Of a DNA stretch of 64,000 bases, positions 34,001-44,935 are shown piece after piece. Under the pieces are notes generated by a model. It saw only the letters and a program-made list of their open reading frames with translations. It had not been told where the DNA came from and made no database searches. How positions within the stretch are numbered: position 1 is the first letter of the stretch; each line of letters opens with the position of its first letter. The stretch is from Isoetes taiwanensis (Eukaryota; Streptophyta; Lycopodiopsida; Isoetales; Isoetaceae). Made by a program: the position numbers and the translations under genes. The stretch is taken from NCBI GenBank assembly GCA_021234155.1, contig JAJEKV010000017.1:4436792-4500791 (forward strand). The letters run 5' to 3'.

Positions 34001-36431
34001 TCAGATCACAATGATTTGCGATTGAACGAAAGCTTGAGTATACAATGACTCAAAAATATATATAAAAAAGGGAGTACTTTGTTCCTTATTCAATAACATG
34101 CAATATATGACTTGTGGAGGGCAATGACACTTTACATTGGCTTCATATCTCAAGTTCCATGAAGAAAAACGTTGCAATGACAGGTTTGCTGGGTTGGCCA
34201 TGAGCTTGGATCGAATCATTCTTATCTCATCATACATCTGCAATTTCTCCTGCCAAAAAGCTTTTTCCCTGTTGCTACCCCACTGTTTCACCCAAGCTTT
34301 CATTGCCTTGAGCTTGTTTGACCATTCACGCATGCTTTTGCCTTGGCTAACCTTGGGTAATGAGGACAGATAGGCAGAGATTCACTGATGTGGTCATGGG
34401 TTTAAACAAATCAGCCTCGGCATCCATTCTAATAAATGGCTGCCCCACGCAGCTCTTTCCTCTCAGGAAGGGGGTCAGGTAGGGATGCCCCCTTGCCCCA
34501 TACATATTTATCTTGCTTGCAAATGTGCTAACATTGCTAATTCTGAAAAAGATACAGGAAGGACGCATGAATGGCATTGAGCTGCCACCTCCTGCTGAAT
34601 CCCAGTTAAATATACAACAATTTGCGGATGATACATTCATCTTTTTAAGGTATGATGATGATAGCATTGTAAACTGCCTAACAGTCATCAAAACCTTTAG
34701 TTCTGCAACTGGAGTGTGTCTCAATCTTAGTAAATGTTCAATCATCTGGCCACATCTGGAGGACCCGCCAACAAGTATTCCAAATCTACGTATTCAGGTC
34801 TCAAGAAGGAATGATAGTGTGAAACTGCTCGGCCTTCCCCTATCCATGGGAGTGCAGCCACAAGGAATCTGGAACAGCATACTTGACAAGCTGAAGAAAA
34901 AATAAATCTATGGTCGAGCAAAGGGCTCTCTACATCAGGAAGGATTACTGTTGCAAATAGTGTCTTGAGCAGCTCGTTGGTCTACATGTCATCCATTCTC
35001 TTAGCACCCAAGTACATCTACCAAAGAATGCAAAAACTCATTAGGGGATTTGTGTGGCAAGGTGCAGCCAAAGCAGTTTGGTCTGAAGTATGCAAACATA
35101 GGTCCAAGGGTGGTCTAGGAATCAAGGATCTGCTTGTGCATTCACAAGCTCTCGTCAACAAGCTAGTATGGAGAGCAATTAATGGTGACAACACAATTGG
35201 CTCTCTCTTCATCAGATTTTGGCTTGGCAAAGCCAGCCCAAAGTCCAAGCCTTCCTTGCATCTCTCATGTAAATCAGCATGCTTCATTGAATTTAAAATC
35301 GCAGCAGATACTTCCCTAGTAATGCGCAAGATCCTTGAAGCATGGCAAGTTGTCAAGGACATTTTTGAGCCTGCTCAAGCTCAGTGGCACTCAGGATATC
35401 TTTCCATCTTCTAGAGTCCAATGGTAAGTCCTCAAGTGGATTACCCGTTGGCCTTAATGCACCCCAAAATCTACAGGAAATGGGAGGCTGCGGGTATAAC
35501 TAGACTCAAGCACATCTGGGACCCAATTCGTGGGGTTTGGTGGTCTTGGAGCAGGCTGAAAAACCTAATTAAAGGCACCCAATCTGATAGAATCGTGTAT
35601 AACAAAGTGATGAGCCAAGTTAGCATGCTTTCCGGGGAGGAAGGATCAGAAGAAATTTGGTTGTTGAACAATAAGACAGCCTACTCAGTCCGTGAGGTTT
35701 ATAAAGATCTAGCAGATGATGGCATGCCATCCACACCAGCACACATGCACCTTTCAGTTCTGGAATATGTCAAACAACTGAAAAGATGCTGGACCTCTTA
35801 CTGCAACAGAAAAACCCAACTCTTTATATGGCTTTGTTGGCATCGTGGTATCGCTACCAAAACATGGCTCACAAGGAGGAACATAGTCTCTTATGTGGAA
35901 ATGTAGAGGACATATGTTCTATTGTCCCAAAACAAGAGGCGTTTGGGAATGGGTGGCACCAATTCTTCAAGCTGATTTGGGGCAGCTCCAATGGCCCATA
36001 ATAATTCTATCTCAACCGGATAAGTTGGGATACTCCTTAACTTGCATTGCCCTTTGGGCAGTATGGAAACACATATGTGCCGTAGCTCTTGGAGGACAGG
36101 AAGTATTCATTGCAAAGATAAAAAACGTGTTCAACCATGCAGTGGCCCTTATGGCAATTACTCATATTCGGAAATATGGGCGCAACTACGACAAATCCCT
36201 TGATAGACTAGGATCGGTTCAAGGCTTCTATCTATTCTTCAAATGCTCATGGACTAATGATGCTGGTGGTTATGCCCCTCCGCCTTGTGATGAATGATCA
36301 TTAGGCTTGGCAGATATAAGGGGGCCATGTGCCCAATACTAGAGCTTTAAGCTTGAGCCCATGTAAGGGCCTTCTCGTATTTTCCTTGACTTATTTAATT
36401 AACTTTCAAGTTCTAGCTCTCAAAAAAAAAA
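34001..36431 (+). mobile_element. L1-type LINE with inverted 5' segment, 5'-truncated
   Basis: From about 34,380 the plus strand encodes RT (GCPLAPYIFILLANVL; FADDTFIFLRYDD at about 34,620), a thumb/connection region (LIRGFVWQGAAKAVWSEVCKHRSKGGLGIKDL at about 35,040; over several frames) and a zf-RVT-like end (RKTQLFIWLCWHRG, MWKCRGHMFYCPKTRGVWEW, about 35,800-35,960). It ends at a poly-A run (36,421-36,430). The segment 34,333-34,080 is coding on the opposite strand (KLKAMKAWVKQWGSNREKAFWQ...), which is the linker that normally lies between endonuclease and RT. That is the geometry of 5' inversion by twin priming. It has several frame changes and is dead. Confidence 0.82.
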
Positions 36432-37216
36432 GACGTTGCAGTTGTTGCCGTGCTTAAAAGCTATGGGCTAGACTGCATCAACTGGCTGCCACGCCTATCT
36501 GCAGAGTTGTTTTAGCGGTGCCGCACCGACGGGCCAAGCAATCACCGTGTAGTATCGGTCCCGCCAGGAGGCTGCCCCCTCTTACCAACACTTTTTGGCC
36601 TCTACATTGACCCGTTAGAGCCCCGGCTTCACCGAGCATGGGGGGATGGCATACGACTTTTTGCACCGGGTCATCCGCCCGGCTCATCTATCGCGGACGA
36701 TGTTGACCTTCCGCCCACACCCGAAGCTATGCCCTATAGCTAGACACATTCGCGGGCTCTGCATTACATGCGCGTGAATCGACCAAGACCGTGGTGGTTC
36801 TCATATCCTCTTCATGCCACCCCACACCTCCTCGTGACTCACATATCGGGGCGACTGTGGAGGTCACGCCCACCTATAAGTACCTAGGGGTAGAGTTCCC
36901 CTCCTCGCCTGTTGGGAGGCCCCATCCGCTATGGGTGACGGCAGGCCGAAAGAGCTTTATGCCATGCGAGAACCGCAAATCTATGATTGGGGCCATCCCA
37001 GTCACATCTATTTCGCAGCTCTATGATTGGGGCCATCAATCACACATCTATTTTGGGGCACTTGGGGTCGAGGCCTCGCCCCTCCTCAGATTCGGGGGAA
37101 TTCGAGAGTTTGGGGCCCTGTTGTCTCTTTGGCGACTGAATGACTTGGAGCAAAAAGTGTCATGGTTATTTTTGGCACGGCACTTGGGGTGAAACCTTCT
37201 ATCCCCATCGTAAAAT
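36432..37216 (+). pseudogene. LINE fragment (copy B), RT region
   Basis: Homologous to copy A (GAGTTGTTTT...GACGGGCCAAGCA; CCAACACTTTTTGGCCTCTA) but heavily frame-shifted. It ends after GGCACTTGGGGTGAAACCTTC. The same last 100 bp start copy C, so B and C are separate insertions. It follows the poly-A of the L1-type LINE directly. Confidence 0.75.
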
Positions 37217-37360
37217 AGACGATTGCCAAAATTTGAGGGAAACCGGATTCTTTAGCTTTTCTAAATTTTGCCACACGTACTTTAGCAGCCCTTTATTTAA
37301 AAAAAAAAAAAAATCTTCTATCTTTTGACAATTTTGCACTAATTCAAGGAAATATTACAT

Positions 37361-37994
37361 GAAGGGGGAAATGTTGTAAAATGATCATGTAATATTTCAT
37401 ATTTGAGGTTGAAATATCTGAACACCAGAAGAGCAGTTGAAGGTATGACCTAGTTAACTATGTCCTAGGTTGAAAAGATCGAGATCACTTAGGTTAAAAT
37501 TATGGTTGGAGATTTAACCTAAGGTTGCAATGGTTGAAGGTTTTAAACCTTAAAGCAATGGTCTACTATATTATAAAAAAGGGGGAATGTCGTTTTGGCA
37601 GTAGTATGGATGTGGGATAATTCATGTTGAAAGAAAAAGCATTCAGAAAATAGAAACTTGCTTGATCCGGCTAAGGTGGATCGTTCGGTTAGCCATAGCG
37701 GCCGGGACTGGACCTTAATAAGGGAAAGAAGGATCTAATGCTGCGCGTGTTTGAATGTATGATTTGCAGATGGTTCCAGAACGATTTTGAAGTGCTTGGG
37801 CTGGCCAAGTTTTCGTCTGCATTCCCTTAGCTACAGTGATCGGGTTACTGTAGAATTTCAATGGTTTAAACATTTATCTTGAATACCATTGTATGGTTAT
37901 TGGCTAAGGCAAACCAAGTTAATTGAGATAGACATTAAATTTTATGTTTGCTATTGTCTAGATCTAGTTAATATCTCAGTTCTATCTTTCTTCA
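37361..37994 (+). mobile_element. Probable LTR with preceding polypurine tract
   Basis: GAAGGGGGAA (37,361-37,370) is followed by TGTTGTAAAATG... and the segment closes with CTTTCTTCA at 37,994, where LINE copy C begins abruptly. TG...CA ends, a polypurine tract and 623 bp of non-coding sequence fit a copia-type 3' LTR. No partner LTR is in the window. Confidence 0.4.
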
Positions 37995-39016
37995 GGTTTG
38001 GGGCCCGGTCGTCTCTTTGGCGACCTGGAATGACTTGGAGCAGGTGCAGAAGGCATTTTTGGCACAGGCACTTGGGGTGAAACCTTCAGTCCCCTATCAG
38101 ATTCTGCTGCAGGAAACTGGATTCTTGCCGCTTTAGCGGGCAGCCCTTGATAGACACATCGTCTATTTTCAGAAAGTGGTTAATATGGGTGATGCTCGGC
38201 TCCCGCACCTGGCTTACGATGTGGCAATGGGCCCGCAGCGGCTCAGGGCCTGTTGGAGGGGTAAGAGAGATCAGTGGTTCGCCAGATGGAACGTGCAGGA
38301 GCACAGATGTGTGCAGATGGACACAGAGGCCGATCGTGACAGCCTGCGGGAGTATCTGGACGCTTGCTTCCTTGGCAAGCTCTGGGACCCCAGCGCTCTA
38401 GAGCAGGTCAAAACGGCCCATTACAAGGAGCACATCAACCCCGCGTTGGCCCGGGGCCCGCAGCTCTATCTGCGTTCCCAGCTGCCCCTGAAAAAGCGCA
38501 GACTCATTGCCTCCATTCGCACAGGTGCCCACCATCTCCGCATCGAGATGGGCAGGTGGATTGGTGAGCCCTGCCAGGACAGGCTCTGTCGGTGCTGTCA
38601 AACGGGTGCCATTGAGGATGAGTCTCACACTTTCCAGAGTTGTTTAGCATTTAGTCAGATCCGGGCCAGATACGTTCCCTTAGTACGGCCGGACTTGCCC
38701 CTACATTTGCTGATGAACACACCGTCAGTACATGCTCTGGAGTCGTACATTCAGGAGGTACTGGATCTGCGAGCCCACCTTTGTCCCCGCCTGGCTGCCC
38801 GCTGATCAGGCACTATGGGTACGGTACATGAGTGTATATATTTGTGTGTTTTTACATTTCATATATTGGAACAGTTTGTCAGCAGGCTAATTGCTGCCAC
38901 GGTTTTTCCCTCGAAAACCCTTCGGGGCGGGGGTTTTTTAATCCGGGTAGTAATCCGCTTGCTGCGTTTTTGTATTGGGTCCCATAGATCAATTGGTCTC
39001 CGTGGACGATAAAAAT
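37995..39016 (+). mobile_element. LINE 3' end (copy C), best-preserved zinc-finger domain
   Basis: 5'-truncated copy. The frame 38,176-38,805 (209 aa) is open: MGPQRLRACWRGKRDQW..., then RMGRW-type region EMGRWIGEPCQDRLCRCC and ESHTFQSCLAF (a CCHC-like zf-RVT end domain), stopping at LAAR. Its 3' UTR is nearly identical to copy A and ends CGTGGACGATAAAA without a long simple-repeat tail. It lies 630 bp downstream of the ceramide kinase stop codon in opposite orientation. Confidence 0.88.
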
Positions 39017-39645
39017 ATTGAGAAGATGATTCTTTTTGGGCTCTCATAGGAATACCTAGTGAAGTTCAAGAATTTGGGCCAACTTAGCTTGATTCTTATA
39101 AATTCTCTCCATTGAGTTTTAAATTAACCCATAAGATAATGAACTATATGGTGCTTCACGTGTATAATGTAAGAACAACTCTACTTCGTGCATGACCTTC
39201 ATTTTGTAATTTTTTTTCTAGGTAAATTAAATTGGTTATTTTTTCCAAATAAGACACTAACACCTTTTACTCCCTTCAAAGCATATCAGTTTCTTCAAAT
39301 TTCTTTACTTGTATGAAAAAATACAAGACGTCAGATAGAAAACATTCAAACCAAAGGCCGCAAAACCACTAATTACTAATTGTTATACATGGCCATGTAA
39401 TATTTTTTAACCTTCCAATAATAGAGTTACAAAAACCAAGCCTGAAATTCAGAACTATAAAGACTGCCCAGCATCTACAAGCTCAAGATAAGAATATGGA
39501 TTGATAAATTGTGTAAGTTTTGACTTTCTTCTTTACGTTTCTTATATGATTTCCCAGCCCACTTCAATAGAATTCCTCGCCTTTACCAACTATCAAGATC
39601 AACTCTCTTGTATGCAAATGGCATGTATGGGTCAGATATGAGGCA
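39017..39645. other. Gap between LINE copy C and the ceramide kinase stop codon
   Basis: AT-rich and non-coding. The part next to 39,645 should contain the 3' UTR of the ceramide kinase gene on the minus strand. No clear AATAAA was found. Confidence 0.45.
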
Positions 39646-42600
39646 TTAATTCTCTGGACCACGTGCAAAGATGTTCAGAAACCCCTGCAACACCTGAGCT
39701 GATAGCTCATGAGCAGGAAACTTCTCCCCATCCAGACTCCAAATGCTTTCTTCTCCATGCGACATAAATGTGAACATTGGAGTCTAAGAATCACGGAAAT
39801 GTTATAAGTAATAAAACTAAGCAAATAGGATGCTGAGTGAGATTTACAAAGAAAACTTACTTTGTAGTGCTCAATAAATTGGAAACTGAGTGGATCGCTG
39901 TGTTTCTTGGTCAAGCTTATCAGCTGCCTGAATAACAGCAGAACCATTAGACTTTCTGAATCTTTTCACTTAATGCTTCAAGTAATACAGATCAGGTACA
40001 AAATGTTCTATGGGTCATGTGAAAACATTATAATGCACATTAACCACCTGCCTTAATGATTGAGTTATTCATTTGCCGACTGTAAAAACGACATTTCTTA
40101 TTCATATCAGCATTCCCTCTCAATTATTGACGTGAGAAAGGGATAAATAGGAGCTCCAAGTGACATAATGTTTGATTATGTTGAATTATCTTTACATTAA
40201 AGTGGCGCAGAATCACGTTCAAGCTTGATAAGTGATGCAACTCAATAGGTGGAAAAATTCTTATAGCATCTCGCCATTTAAATGGTGTATGGCAATGTCT
40301 GCTATGCACTAGTTAACTTTCTTATCTGAGTCCAGCATAATATACTCCTGAGATGGGAAACTTGTACACTATAATAATCAGTACACTATAATAATCAGTG
40401 CCTGCCTTCGTTCATCCTATTGGAATAAAATCCTGAACCTTCCAGTCTCCAAGACCAGAATCTAACAATATGGAGAATGCATCCTTTGTTTCAATCTTGC
40501 AAACAATGCAACACTGGATTTGTATGTGTGTGTATTTATAAAAGATCTATTCCGTGTACAAAACCCAATATATTCCCCATCATCTTGCATTCATGAACTA
40601 CAGTTCAATTGCATAAGACAAGAAGAGTTTTGACAAACCCACCGTAAATACGCTGGCCGTGAACATTCCTTGATGAGAATAAGATCAAGAAGACCATCAG
40701 CCAAATGGGCATTAGGCACCAATCCATTTGGTGATTTATCACAGCGGCAGGATATTACAGCAGCACCAACACTATGAAATAGACCCCTTGAGGTGTGCCA
40801 TCTTGAATTATGAGACAAGCATGATGTATTGCTCTTACCATACAGTTCTTGGCATTTGGCACAAACAGGACAGTTTACCCCACAGAATGTATCATTTGAA
40901 TAACGGGAACGCTTTCTGCGTTGAAATGGTTGCCCAAGGCTACGTAAGTATTCTGGGACCTCCAAGCAGAAAACCTCAGCTTCATATTTTCTAGCAATAA
41001 ACACGTGCTTTAGTGCTAAAAGAAATTGCTGCTTTATAACCAAAATAAGATCTAGAAACCAAACCTATGTTTCATGAAGACCTTAGCCCCAGCATAATCA
41101 TAACGTGAGGGGCCCATCCATCGGTATCGTTCACTTTCCTTGGCCACATCACCATAAAATCCGTATCTGTTAAATCAGACATTTACCAGTTATAAGATGA
41201 CAAGCCAGAAACTAGATGCAATATCCAAAGTACCCAACAAAAGACACTGCATATCGTATTCTTGGCTTCTCTGCCTTTGAACTGGAACTACTCTTCCAGC
41301 CAACCACACGAACAACATCCAATGGCATGTTATCACCAATTATGATGTGAAGAGCAGCAGTGACAGCATCCCGTGTCCCCATTGTGCTGCAACAAAAATT
41401 ACAAAGGATACTCACAGCTGTCGTCTAGTAATTGTTTGCAAAATAGGTAACTGTAGCATACCTGATTACAATAGTATCTGTCGAACCTGCAGGTATAATT
41501 CCAACCCTAAGATGATGGTTTGGCATCAACTTCCTTTTTGATAGATCGTCAACTTCAACTCTGCTATGAGATCTGTTTAATGCACCAGCTTTTTAATCAA
41601 ACGCCGGTGCATTAAATGTCATTGCATAAGTTGAATGAAAAGACAGCAAAACAAACCCTTAACTCTTAACAAATCTAAGGCGTGATTACCAGGAGCTGAA
41701 GGTAGTGCATGCAAGCTTCTGTTCAAGGATCTTGGGCTCCTTGATGAAGATGAGGAGTCACCATCCTCACCAAGTAGAAGTTGTGAATCAATTTGCGGGG
41801 ACTTCAACTTTTCCCACTCTAGAGATGAATGAGCTGCTCCTCGTCCCTTTTCACCAGATGATGAAAAGATGCTGCCATTCTTGTGTTCTGTTGCTTTCTG
41901 AATGGCCTCCGCAACCTCTCCTGGCGTGGGTGGAAGAGGTGCATCATGCCATTTCATTGCTAGACCATTCAAGACTTCATTGAACAGTCCATCTCCACCC
42001 TAAAAGAACCAAAATAGAACATTTCCTTCAAGGAATAAATAATAAAAAGCTTCCTAACAAAAAATCCTTAACATTGCTTGAGAATGGAGGGCATCTCTCA
42101 ACACTTACTACAACAACAACACCATCCACCAGGCTCAAATCCTCCTCGCTCGCATTTTGAATCATTTCACAAGCATGGCCCGCTTTCTCGGTCTTTATCA
42201 TCTATATAGCCAATGAAAACGGGCACCCACGTGCCGTTTAGAAGTGAGAGACACTAATCCACCACTTTCAAGATGCCATAACCATTTAAGGACAATACCA
42301 GATGCCTCTACAAGTTTGAAATATTATCCAATTCATCTGCTTTTGGCTCACTTGTTGCTTTTAATTCATTTTGGTCCTTTCCTAAGATTTGATCTCTTTA
42401 ATAATTTTAACAATAAATGTGTTGATGCTTCCCAAAACTTTTATACCTTAATTTTTACTCCAGCACGGTCAAAAAGTGGAGACACAGCATTCCATCTTTG
42501 AACTGCTAGTCCTTTGCCTCCATGAGGATTTATAAGAACCTGGAATATCATCATGTTGAGGGAGATAGAATTTTCAAATAGCATCTGGAACACCAACTTC

Positions 42601-44426
42601 ATAATCCTTCAACTTACAAGCAGAGATTTTGGCCTGCTTTTATCATTTGCTAAGCGTTCCTTCATAAGACTGACCCACTGCTGTATGACTTGCATATTTA
42701 AATGAGCAAAAAAATGGGATTTTGGAACCCACTTGGAATTATTGCTTATTGACTTTTCAAAAGAGTGAACCACAAACCAACACATCTGCAAAATGTTTAA
42801 AACATGATAATGTAAGACATTGACATGAGTGTGGAAGGCCATATTAGAAAGGTCCAAATGAGGATGATTACATGGTACCTTGCCAGGAGTTATGGTTACA
42901 TGAGAAAGAGGTTTTAATAGCGATGACGCTTTTATGAACTCTCGAATCAGACCCATATCATAAAAGTCAACGCCATAAATTTGAGAGATTGGTATTGCCT
43001 CTGGCAGTGTAGATCTATTCTGTAAATACATGCGATCACAGAGTGTGCAGACAAAGCATTAAATATTTGTCATGCTAAATAAATACTCATCATATTACTC
43101 TCCGTCTTCACTAAATTGGACAATCAAAAACCTATTTTGGTAAGCATTAGAAGTGCTCGTTATTGGTTGTTGTACTTTATGAGACATAGTCTGCTCTTCC
43201 AGTGCACTTTAGTGATTCTGCTATAGTTTATGAGACACATACAAACGTAAGGTGTGGGATAAATCCCCAAATGGCACTCCATTCTATAAGTATATTCAAA
43301 CAAACAAACAAAACAAGCAGTAGAGCATGCACCTTTTAGAGCTAGAGAGAGAACTGATGGCATATGGAAAATGGCTGCATACAATAGCTTTACCCAGGAT
43401 TTAAACTTACAGAGGTACTAAGACATGGGCCATTTCCTTATTAATTTTGACCATGAAAGCAACAACTTTGTGTTAAGATAATCCTAGAAAGAGCATGTGA
43501 TTTATGGGCTGCAGCAAGCTTTTACTTAAGTATATTGTGGACAAAACTTCTAGCCTCGTTGACATGGAACAATGTGGTTCTAAAAGCACCACATAGAGGC
43601 AATGCAACCCCTCCTGTCCATACAGCTATTCTGTTGGCCCAGCTTTGTTTCTTTCTTTTTCTGAAAATCACTGAGCTATGCAAATTAGTCTTCCTCTAAA
43701 CTTTGCCAATTCCAAAAGTAATCCTGGTTGGCGCATTAACTTCACAGGAAGAATGAAGTTCCTTTTGGATTTAGGATTCTCAGTTCATATGCGTCTAACA
43801 AAATCTGAACTAATTTACTTTAATTGCCTGGTACTAAAGAGGCATCGCTGCTGTTGTTTGATTTGATCCTTTTACAACCAACAGAAATAGGACTCTGTGT
43901 TTCAACTTGCAACTAATGAAAGGAAAGAAGTATGAAGAATTTTGGATTGCTTATTGAATCAGTGATCATTGTAACTCACAGAATAAAAAGCAAAATAAAT
44001 AAATAAATAAAGAATTGAATTGATTCCCATACCAATGTCTTTTCCTTGTTTAAGATTTGCCAGGCCAGACTATCGTCTGACAGTTTCACACTAACAAAAC
44101 CAACATGTTCCAAGTAGAGGTTTCCTTCAACTGGTTCCCCATCTCTCGCCTCAATAAGAGGAGAATTGACACTTGTGTCACAGTATTCGTCACTGCCAAT
44201 GCTTCTTACTGAAGCCAGTTCAATAGATTCAGCCCCTGCTTCTGTGTGATGACTCATTTTTGGCTTCAATGTAATGCCACCCTGCGTAAGTATTGTTTAT
44301 CACGAACTCAAACATGGGGAAACAACCATATCGTAATAAAGACAAATAAGAAAACAACCGTACAAAAAAAAGAAAAAATATTCTCACCAGACAGGAGCGT
44401 AAAATTCTCCAAACCTTGAGAAGCAT
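39646..44426 (-). CDS. CERK: Ceramide kinase (plant CERK/ACD5 type), intact, at least 12 coding exons
   Basis: Phosphorylates ceramide to ceramide-1-phosphate; in Arabidopsis (ACD5) it restrains programmed cell death. Exons on the minus strand: 44,257-44,033 (possibly from 44,281 with an extra upstream exon 44,426-44,388), 43,019-42,879, 42,785-42,618, 42,539-42,447, 42,201-42,109, 41,999-41,690, 41,588-41,462, 41,386-41,234, 41,166-41,065, 40,990-40,643, 39,927-39,861, 39,783-39,646. All have GT/AG ends and phases agree throughout, giving 654 residues from the ATG at 44,257, or 675 from 44,426 (Arabidopsis about 608). Motifs: NPHGGKG, GGDGLFNEVLNG split over an exon boundary, GIIPAGSTDTIV, CGVNCPVCAKC (the CERK cysteine motif) and HLADGLLDLILIK. 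The acceptor at 41,588 is the weakest call. No break was seen. Confidence 0.93.
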
Positions 44427-44900
44427 AAGGCAAGATCGCAGCTCTGGGAGCGAATCTGATAAGAATTTCACACATTTATTTTCTCATTGACGGAAAGGAG
44501 CAGAGGCTGCGAACTCATTCAGGTTTAGTTGGACAATTCAATACAGAAGCCCTACGTGGAAAATAAGAAATAGATCATTCTCAATGCCAAATATTTTCCC
44601 TTAAAAAGGTCAGCCTAAAAGTGTAAAGCTTGCATTACCATCATCTGATTTTTGTATATACTACTTGCATTCAGCATTTATGAACCTATATTTTGCATTG
44701 AAGATACATTTCAATTTCATCAGCCGTTTATTGTATGTCACCACCCACACCAGATGGCATGGGTAATTGCAGGTCTCCCTATGTGTTGTGTGTGTCTAAT
44801 TCGTTCTTAGGAAGAAAAAATTAGCTCTTGTCTTTTTCTTGAACCTTTTTATTTATCTCCAATAATCTTCACCTCTTGTGCTTCTATTTTTCTCTAGCTT
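44427..44900. other. Ceramide kinase upstream region
   Basis: About 470 bp between the candidate start exon and the tail of the next LINE. It must hold the core promoter and leader of the ceramide kinase gene on the minus strand. No clear TATA box was identified. Confidence 0.4.

Positions 44901-44934
<34 letters not shown>
44901..44934 (-). repeat. (TTGA)n tail of the LINE
   Basis: On the plus strand (ATCA)n, about eight units. It lies directly at the 3' end of the minus-strand LINE, as expected for a LINE that ends in a short tandem repeat rather than poly-A. Confidence 0.85.

Positions 44935-44935
<1 letters not shown>

Noticed and set aside
36432-39016. One continuous LINE from 36.4 to 39.0 kb
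   Set aside because: The segment ending at 37,216 is present again from 37,995, so these are two copies (B and C), separated by LTR-like sequence.
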